A stretch of 64,000 nucleotides of DNA from an uncultured Pseudomonadota bacterium (lineage in GTDB: Bacteria; Pseudomonadota; Gammaproteobacteria; Steroidobacterales; Steroidobacteraceae): positions 62,001 to 126,000 of the forward strand of contig CAIKZZ010000021.1 in assembly GCA_903832085.1 (NCBI GenBank). The letters are read 5' to 3'. Numbering within the stretch: position 1 is the stretch's first letter; each line of letters starts with the position of its first letter. The notes beneath the pieces were generated by a model. It was not told the DNA's origin. It did no database searches and saw only the letters and a list, made by a program, of their open reading frames with translations. A program made the translations under genes and the position numbers. Below are positions 58,380 through 64,000 of the stretch, piece by piece.

Positions 58380-58802
58380 ATGACACGGTATATTGACAAA
58401 ATTCTGACTGATGGTGAGCACGTTGTGTTTGAGGCACGCGTGAGCTTGTGGTCGCAGTGGCGACTGATTGCGCTCGGCATGGTCACGCTGCCGCTGGTTG
58501 GGTTTGGCGTGTTCTTACTACTCCGTGCGTGGCTTATTTACCGCACCACAGAACTTGCCATCACCACGAAACGTATTGTGTCAAAAACAGGAATTTTACG
58601 ACGTAGCACGATGGAGTTACGGCTCGATAAAATCGAGAGCATTAAAGTGGATCAGCACCTCATGGGGCGCCTACTGAATTTTGGCTCTATTACCTTGGCT
58701 GGTACGGGAGGCGATAAGACACCCATCGAGTGCATCCGTGCGCCACTCGATTTTCAAAAGCATTTTATGACCGCGTTTGATCATCCGCGTACAGGCCACT
58801 AA
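58380..58802 (+). CDS. PH-domain membrane protein (YdbS/bPH2-like)
   Basis: A 140-residue protein: a short N-terminus, a membrane hairpin (about 25-50) and a bacterial PH-like domain with the LDKIESIKVDQHLMGRLLNFG motif. The function in the family is unclear. GGAG lies shortly before the ATG. It is convergent with the pilin gene. Confidence 0.87.
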   Translation: MTRYIDKILTDGEHVVFEARVSLWSQWRLIALGMVTLPLVGFGVFLLLRAWLIYRTTELAITTKRIVSKTGILRRSTMELRLDKIESIKVDQHLMGRLLNFGSITLAGTGGDKTPIECIRAPLDFQKHFMTAFDHPRTGH

Positions 58803-58813
58803 GCGCCTGTACG
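58788..58813. terminator. Hairpin over the stop codon of the PH-domain gene
   Basis: Arms CGTACAGGC and GCCTGTACG form a perfect 9-bp stem with an 8-nt loop that contains the TAA stop, between convergent genes. No T-run follows. Confidence 0.45.
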
Positions 58814-58838
58814 GGTTCGCAAATACTCAGCGCGAGTT

Positions 58839-59351
58839 TTACTGACAGCTCGAAGGCAGCCACGGTGATTGCATGCCCGATGTACCGGCGCTTTGGGTTG
58901 GCGTGTAGCTCAGTCCGGACACGCCACTGACGTTGGCATTGCCGCAAAACCAAACGATATCGCCATTGCTGCCGACGCCTGGCACAAGGCCGACTGAGGT
59001 GGTGCTCGTTAATTTGCTGTTTGCGGCGGGGCCGCCAAAAAATGCCTGAATCACGCCATTTGCTAAGAGCGCCACACTGCTGACGTATTTTCCTGATGGG
59101 GCACTGGTAAACCCTAAGCCACTGGACGACGAACTCGTGGTGATGCCGGCGGCAGGGAACGTCCCGTTTTGCGTGTAATAATCAGCAACCGCTGTTTTCA
59201 CGCCAGCTGTTAGGCTTAAGCCCTCCGTCACTTGACTGCGGATGGTGTAATTCTGATACGCAGGCAGCGCAATGGCCGCGAGAATACCGATGATCGCGAT
59301 CACGATCATGAGTTCAATGAGTGTGAATCCTGCTGTTGTCTTCTGGTGCAT
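58839..59351 (-). CDS. Type IV prepilin, PilA-like
   Basis: A 170-residue type IVa pilin. The leader MHQKTTAG ends at G8, followed by FTLIE with mature Glu5 (E13), and a hydrophobic spine. C136 and C169 can form the D-region disulfide. A serine run is near 73-77. An alternative start four codons upstream (59363) is possible; neither has a clear ribosome site. No other pilus gene is in the window. Confidence 0.85.
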   Translation of the reverse strand: MHQKTTAGFTLIELMIVIAIIGILAAIALPAYQNYTIRSQVTEGLSLTAGVKTAVADYYTQNGTFPAAGITTSSSSSGLGFTSAPSGKYVSSVALLANGVIQAFFGGPAANSKLTSTTSVGLVPGVGSNGDIVWFCGNANVSGVSGLSYTPTQSAGTSGMQSPWLPSSCQ

Positions 59352-59492
59352 AGGAATAGGCATCCAATCAGTGTATGAAGTCGAGGGGGTATGAGTGCTA
59401 ACCGACAATGCACGCTGACATAATAGTCCGTTCGCATGAGGGTGCACAAGAATATTCGGGAGTTATATTAAATAGTGCTGTCATGCCGTGTG

Positions 59493-59511
59493 CTTAAGCT
59501 CGGGGCTTAAG
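59493..59511. repeat. Inverted repeat upstream of the pilin gene
   Basis: CTTAAGC and GCTTAAG form a perfect 7-bp inverted repeat with a 5-nt spacer in the AT-rich DNA between the divergent pilin and TauE/SafE genes. It may be an operator or simply a hairpin; no promoter could be set firmly. Confidence 0.35.
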
Positions 59512-59604
59512 TCAGGCAAGAAAGTATAAATAGTCTAAAAAGACAAAAATTCCCTCACGATACGATTCAAACTGAGCCCTATCTGTTTTCACAGGACCAC
59601 GCTT

Positions 59605-60351
59605 GTGCTGATTCTTTTTATCGCAGCTGTCTGGGCAGGGGCTCAAAATGCACTCGCCGGCGGGGGCACATTCCTCACACTACCGGCATTGATGGCGAGC
59701 GGCCTTGACGCGCGCGCTGCGAATATCACGTCCAGCCTCGGCTTGTTCCCCGGACAGGTCAACACCGCATGGCTAGGACGCACCTTGGTGAGTGGTGTGG
59801 GACAGGTGTCTTTTGGTGTGCTAGCCGCGATCAGTGTGCTCGGCGGTATGATCGGCGCAGGCTTATTATTGTTAACACCGCCTGTGGTCTTTGCAGTGTT
59901 GCTACCGTGGCTCGTGCTCTTTGCGACGGTGATGTTTGCGTGGGGTAGTTTTCGGCCACCCACGACCAGTGGGATGCATTTGTCACCGGCTGCGGCGGCA
60001 CTGCTGCAATTTGTGATCGCGGTCTATGGCGGTTACTTTGGTGGTGGTATCGGCTTTTTGATGTTGGCCGTGTTCACTGCAGCGGGCCTTGGCGTCAGAG
60101 CGGCAGGCGCTACCAAGAACGGCTTAGCCATGATGATGAATGCATCCACGGTGCTGATTTTGGTCTTCACACCTGGCATCTCGTGGTTGCGGGTGGCAGT
60201 GGTTGCCGTTGGTGCACTCGTCGGTGGCTACTGCGGCATGCTGCTCATGCGTCGCATCAATGAGCGGTATCTTCGACTCGGGGTTGTTGTATTGGGCCTC
60301 ACCCTGACTGTTGCACTGTTTCTTGGTGCGCAGCACCCGGGTACTCAGTAA
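59605..60351 (+). CDS. TauE/SafE (TSUP) family permease
   Basis: A 248-residue membrane protein with seven or eight hydrophobic segments. GGGTFLTLPALM and GGGIGFLMLAVF are the two pseudo-repeat motifs of the family, which exports sulfite or sulfoacetate and similar anions. The start is GTG 59605 with AGGA about 8 bases upstream. The end overlaps the end of the convergent penicillin acylase gene by 7 bases. Confidence 0.87.
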   Translation: MLILFIAAVWAGAQNALAGGGTFLTLPALMASGLDARAANITSSLGLFPGQVNTAWLGRTLVSGVGQVSFGVLAAISVLGGMIGAGLLLLTPPVVFAVLLPWLVLFATVMFAWGSFRPPTTSGMHLSPAAAALLQFVIAVYGGYFGGGIGFLMLAVFTAAGLGVRAAGATKNGLAMMMNASTVLILVFTPGISWLRVAVVAVGALVGGYCGMLLMRRINERYLRLGVVVLGLTLTVALFLGAQHPGTQ

Positions 60352-62663
60352 GGCGTCGGGTCGTGTTTGGACCCTGCAAAGACTCCCTCGCCAGGCGCAT
60401 AGACCGCCTCTGTGTGTCCGATGAGTTGCTTCGGGTAAAAATACACTTCGCGCAGATGCCCCGTGGCGTAGCGCTCGATCTGGTCACCAAAGTGCACAGA
60501 CGTCGGGTCGCCACTCTCGCCGCCCGCCATGATGGCATGCGCTGATACCGTCTCACCAAATTCGACGATGGCGACAAAGCTATTGCCGCTGGTCCCATAG
60601 TATTTCTGAGTCCCTGTTTGGCGGCGAGCGCCAAACGAGGCAAGCGATCCCCAGCGCGCCGAGGCAAAAGCCACGGGCGTACTGGCAGCGGTGTCTGCAA
60701 AGGTGGGCACTAGTGTGGCGTTAAGGCGCTGAAAACGGTTCATATCACCCCATGGCACCTGCCATGTACCAAAATCCTGTTGTAATCGGTCCGATACCGT
60801 CTGTAAGGCAGCTAAACGCTCCGTGTCTGTTAGGTGATTTTCAAGTACTGTATAGACGGAGACCCCTTTGGATTCCGCACGCGTCTTCGCACTTTCCCAT
60901 AACTCATCACCCCACAACACAGCCAGTGTGGTCGCAATGGACTGCAATGCCCAACGGCGATCCCACGCACGCAAGAGCTCCATCTGTTCGGCGAGTTGTA
61001 CGCGCCACACACTATCCACCGGTAGAGCATCGTAAGCCGTGAGCAAGTGCGGGATCAATACTGAAAATTCCGGCAGAAACGCATCAAAGGCAGCATCACG
61101 CAGTGTCTCAGGCGTAAAGCTGCTATTGCCGGTTAGTAATTGGGTGGCATGTATGCCGCGGGGGTTCTCGCCAGCGGTGTCCATATAGGCTGGAAAACGT
61201 TGACGTTGCGGACTATCGGGTCCAGCGGCTGAGTACGGCCAATTATTGGTGTTCATAACCCAGCCGGTCGAGGGGTTTACACTCTGTGGCACCTCGTTGA
61301 GCGTGTGTAGGCCGTGCCAGTCGGTGGCGGGCGTGCTGCCATCCACAGGGCGCGTGTAGTCAAAACGATTATCGCGCCGTGGGATAAATTGTGGATGCAG
61401 GTACGCAATGGTGCCCTTTGCATCAGCATAGATGGTGTTATTGGTGGAATTGGCTTGTAGGCCGAGTACGCGCAGGTATTGCTGATAGTCGGTGGCCTTG
61501 GTGCGCAAAAAAGACTGAGTCAGCGCTGCGACCGGCTTGTACATCAGTGCGACGCTCACCAGATGATCGCCATCTTGCCGCACCACAGGACCGTGGTGGG
61601 TTTTGTAGACAGTGAACTGTCGCGTGGCAAGTGTCCCATCTGGTGTGCGGTAGTGAATACTCACACGCTGTGTGTGCATGGGTCGCAGCGTTGCGCCATA
61701 GCGGTAGTAGGGCCTGCCGTTCCGTGTCAGTGTCACCTCACGAAATAGACTGATGCTATTGACCCCGCTGGAAGTATGCATCCAGCCCGCATGCTCATTA
61801 AATCCCTGATAGATAAAAAACTGTCCCCAAGTCGCCGCGCCATACACATTCAAACCTTGATCGCTGGTGACTTGCTGTTCACTACGGAAATAAAAGGAGG
61901 TGTGTGGATTAATCAGTAACAGCGGGTGGTGGTTTACGGTGTTGGCCCCAGCAATTGCAATCCCATTCGACCCGCGCGGTTCTACTAAGCGCTCACTATC
62001 CGCTGTGATCGGAACCTCCACGCCTGATTCGTAGAAGGCCTGTAATGGACCAAGCGCAATATGTTCAATGTCGCCGCCAATACTCCCTTCAGTAAAGCTC
62101 AGCGCCATCCATGGTTCAAAGGTCGTGATGACGTGCGGTTTAAACGTAGGGTGCGATACGAGATACCAATTTAATCCATCGGCCCACGCAACCATCAGCT
62201 GTTTAAGCCACCCAGGGCATGCTGAGTAACGGTTTTTAAGATCGGCTTCATTGACGTATAGCCGCATCCGCAAATCCTGATAGATCGCTTTTTCTCCCTC
62301 CGCCTCGGCAAGGCGGCCGAGTGAGGTTAAGTAATTTCTTTCGATGCGCGGGAAGTCGTCCTCAGCCTGTGCATACATCATGGCGAATACCGCATCGGCA
62401 TCGGTCTGACCATGGACGTGGGCGATACCCCAGTCATCACGGGTGATGCGACTGTGGGTTACAAAGTGCTGCCAGCGTGCGCGGCTCGCAGAGGGCGCCG
62501 TGTGTGCTGAACTCAGCGATGCGCGAGTGGTGGTGGCAGCGACGCCGTCAGGGGCCTGACACAAAGCGGCCAACACAAGAATGAAGCTGAATCGAATCAG
62601 TCGCATGCGAACGCTCGACAAGGCAGCCTTGGAATGCTTGAATCCTAGCGCATATAACGCCAT
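60345..62663 (-). CDS. Penicillin acylase family protein
   Basis: A 772-residue Ntn-hydrolase proenzyme. A signal peptide lies around residues 24-42, then the small chain, and the nucleophile S232 in RGSNG after autocleavage. Related proteins are AHL acylases and cephalosporin acylases. ATG 62663 has AGAGG 9 bases upstream; a GTG at 62681 and an ATG at 62606 (nearer the signal peptide) are alternatives. It could act on N-acyl amines or peptides in the periplasm. Confidence 0.87.
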   Translation of the reverse strand: MALYALGFKHSKAALSSVRMRLIRFSFILVLAALCQAPDGVAATTTRASLSSAHTAPSASRARWQHFVTHSRITRDDWGIAHVHGQTDADAVFAMMYAQAEDDFPRIERNYLTSLGRLAEAEGEKAIYQDLRMRLYVNEADLKNRYSACPGWLKQLMVAWADGLNWYLVSHPTFKPHVITTFEPWMALSFTEGSIGGDIEHIALGPLQAFYESGVEVPITADSERLVEPRGSNGIAIAGANTVNHHPLLLINPHTSFYFRSEQQVTSDQGLNVYGAATWGQFFIYQGFNEHAGWMHTSSGVNSISLFREVTLTRNGRPYYRYGATLRPMHTQRVSIHYRTPDGTLATRQFTVYKTHHGPVVRQDGDHLVSVALMYKPVAALTQSFLRTKATDYQQYLRVLGLQANSTNNTIYADAKGTIAYLHPQFIPRRDNRFDYTRPVDGSTPATDWHGLHTLNEVPQSVNPSTGWVMNTNNWPYSAAGPDSPQRQRFPAYMDTAGENPRGIHATQLLTGNSSFTPETLRDAAFDAFLPEFSVLIPHLLTAYDALPVDSVWRVQLAEQMELLRAWDRRWALQSIATTLAVLWGDELWESAKTRAESKGVSVYTVLENHLTDTERLAALQTVSDRLQQDFGTWQVPWGDMNRFQRLNATLVPTFADTAASTPVAFASARWGSLASFGARRQTGTQKYYGTSGNSFVAIVEFGETVSAHAIMAGGESGDPTSVHFGDQIERYATGHLREVYFYPKQLIGHTEAVYAPGEGVFAGSKHDPTPY

Positions 62664-62796
62664 GGTGTACTGCCTCTTCACAGAAGTGCCACAAACGATA
62701 AACCTGTGCTTAGCCTGCTATCTAGGTTCGATTATCGCGGTTACACTGACGGGGTGCTCAACTGTCGCCAAAACCAGTCATCTGCAGTAGGCCCTC

Positions 62797-63984
62797 ATGC
62801 GTATTTTTAGTGAACGAGTCGAGGCATTTGATCAGTGGATTCGAGGCCGCTTCAAGCACTTAAATACAGCGCTTGAGGAGCTGTATTTCAAGCAGGCGGA
62901 TCGCCTGAATGTACAGGGAGTTGGAGACGACTTAAAAGCCACATTGCGCGACGAAGGCCACGGCTTCATTGAAGCTTTACGTGCCGAAGGAAACACCGAT
63001 GATGGCTTTGAAAGTGCCTTTGGGGTACTTGGCAATGTGGGCATGTATCTCGGCGCGATGCGTCGCCACGAATTGACAAATCCCTCAAATGAAACTCAGT
63101 CACCGTTCACGGCAGCGTCCTCGCTCGCCCTGCATGTGGGAGCCTCACTTGGGATGGCGCCACGCTTTGCGACTGCCCATCTTGCAACACATAATTTAGC
63201 GCATAACGGCATCAGAAAAAGCTTCACTACGCTTACCGATGAGCAGTTATTTATCGATGAGAACACGCGCGGGATTTTAAGTTTTCAAAAGGTTGCTGAC
63301 GCGCTATCGCGAATCGTGCCCTTAGGAATGTCGAATGCGGTCATTGACGAGCTTTTTGCTGATGCAAAAACTGGCTTGCAGCAGGTGATGGCGGCTAACG
63401 AGCGGCTCTTTACAAAACTCGATGTGGAGCGCTTCTTTTGTAACGTACGACCCTATTACAAACCCTATCGGGTGGGCCGCCAAGAATACCGTGGCGCCAA
63501 TGCGGGTGACTTTTCGGGCATCAACGAGATTGATCTGTTGCTGGGTCTTTGCCGAGCGAATGACGCGTATTATGCGCAGCTACTCGTCGATAAGATGCTC
63601 TATATGCCGCCGCGTGATCAAAGTCGTCTGCGTGAGGTGATGACTCGCACCAGCTTGCTGGATGAGCTGTTGGGGGTGATCGACACCCAGCACCACACGG
63701 CGTGGTTTAAGGCAAGTGCGCGCGCATTTTTGGATGTGTGTGAGCTGTATGGTAAGACAGCCTTACAGCACCATGATCAGTTGGTGGCACGGTTTATCGA
63801 AGGCCCAGCAGCCAGCGTAGTGGAGTCGCATCGCGCCACACTCACGGCAAGTGGCCCACCGTTACCGATTTTGTTGCGAGCGCTTGAGACCTTACGTGAT
63901 CTGCGCACGGCAGCTCCTCGTGACGATATTGCCAGTCGTTATCAGGACATCGCGCGAGTACGGCGAGCTGTTGCAGGCGGTTAA
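62797..63984 (+). CDS. PrnB/IDO-like heme enzyme family protein
   Basis: A 395-residue protein that resembles PrnB (monodechloroaminopyrrolnitrin synthase) and the indoleamine/tryptophan 2,3-dioxygenase superfamily. YRGANAGDFSGINEIDLLLG (231-250) matches the RGxxAGxxxxIxxLDxLLG region of that group. H326 in QHHDQLVARFI aligns with the proximal heme histidine of IDO (HLQIVTKYI). No prnA, prnC or prnD gene is present. The activity is unknown; it may oxidise an indole-type compound. Confidence 0.65.
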   Translation: MRIFSERVEAFDQWIRGRFKHLNTALEELYFKQADRLNVQGVGDDLKATLRDEGHGFIEALRAEGNTDDGFESAFGVLGNVGMYLGAMRRHELTNPSNETQSPFTAASSLALHVGASLGMAPRFATAHLATHNLAHNGIRKSFTTLTDEQLFIDENTRGILSFQKVADALSRIVPLGMSNAVIDELFADAKTGLQQVMAANERLFTKLDVERFFCNVRPYYKPYRVGRQEYRGANAGDFSGINEIDLLLGLCRANDAYYAQLLVDKMLYMPPRDQSRLREVMTRTSLLDELLGVIDTQHHTAWFKASARAFLDVCELYGKTALQHHDQLVARFIEGPAASVVESHRATLTASGPPLPILLRALETLRDLRTAAPRDDIASRYQDIARVRRAVAGG

Positions 63985-64000
63985 ACAGCGCTGCCTAGGA

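Noticed and set aside
62662-62790. Short + strand frame ending in a lipobox-like TLTGC, just before the PrnB-like gene
   Set aside because: It overlaps the likely start region of the penicillin acylase gene, lacks a ribosome site and has odd composition. The divergent promoters must lie here. A small lipoprotein cannot be fully excluded.
1-64000. CRISPR arrays, tRNA or rRNA genes, IS elements, prophage
   Set aside because: No repeat-spacer pattern, no tRNA-like segment and no transposase or integrase gene was recognised when reading both strands; intergenic gaps are all under about 300 bases.

Overview
The window looks like a chromosomal segment of a Gram-negative proteobacterium, most likely a gammaproteobacterium. 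Evidence is the tripartite RND pumps, a TonB-dependent receptor, a type IVa prepilin, lipobox lipoproteins, frequent GTG starts and moderately high GC. A placement near Steroidobacterales, Nevskiales or Xanthomonadales is a guess from the gene mix (many secreted peptidases, amidohydrolases and beta-lactamase-fold hydrolases) and is not proven. The segment is densely coded, with about 50 genes. No stretch above 300 bases lacks a gene. I saw no rRNA, tRNA, CRISPR array, transposase or phage gene.

Left part (1-12.6 kb): the 3' end of glcF (glycolate oxidase Fe-S subunit), a Bcr/CflA-type exporter and a convergent DUF885 peptidase-like gene, then a catabolic run on the + strand. This run holds the four heterotetrameric sarcosine oxidase genes soxBDAG (3640-8618), followed by a CoA-transferase, an SDR dehydrogenase, an APH-fold phosphotransferase and a dienelactone hydrolase family protein. 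From 12.6 to 18 kb on the - strand lie gamma-glutamyltransferase and a coupled pair: an exported SxxK serine hydrolase overlapping an MttB-family (trimethylamine methyltransferase-like) gene. A divergent MFS transporter faces them.

Middle part (19.4-36.7 kb): an ECF sigma factor operon with two membrane proteins, an M48 (Ste24-like) protease, a MacAB/DevBCA-like ABC exporter operon, a mauE-mauD pair with no methylamine dehydrogenase structural genes, a TonB-dependent receptor, and a complete RND-adaptor-TolC operon with 4-nt overlaps.

Right part (36.7-64 kb): mostly exported hydrolases. These are a PAF-acetylhydrolase-like lipase, a cyanophycinase-like lipoprotein, a DPP IV-like S9 peptidase, a phosphoesterase, three amidohydrolases, a membrane dipeptidase, class A and class C beta-lactamase-fold hydrolases, a type B carboxylesterase and a penicillin acylase. 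A second coupled pair (exported SxxK hydrolase plus Rieske oxygenase) sits at 52.5-55.0 kb. There is also an ArsC-like protein, an aldo/keto reductase, a PH-domain protein, a type IV prepilin and a TauE/SafE permease. The window closes with a gene that resembles the PrnB/indoleamine dioxygenase heme superfamily.

Working idea (inference): the exported hydrolases could release N-methylated or amide-bound nitrogen compounds, which an MttB-like methyltransferase or a Rieske N-demethylase, and finally sarcosine oxidase, would break down. The repeated 4-nt overlap of an exported SxxK hydrolase with a putative demethylating enzyme is the most unusual arrangement seen.
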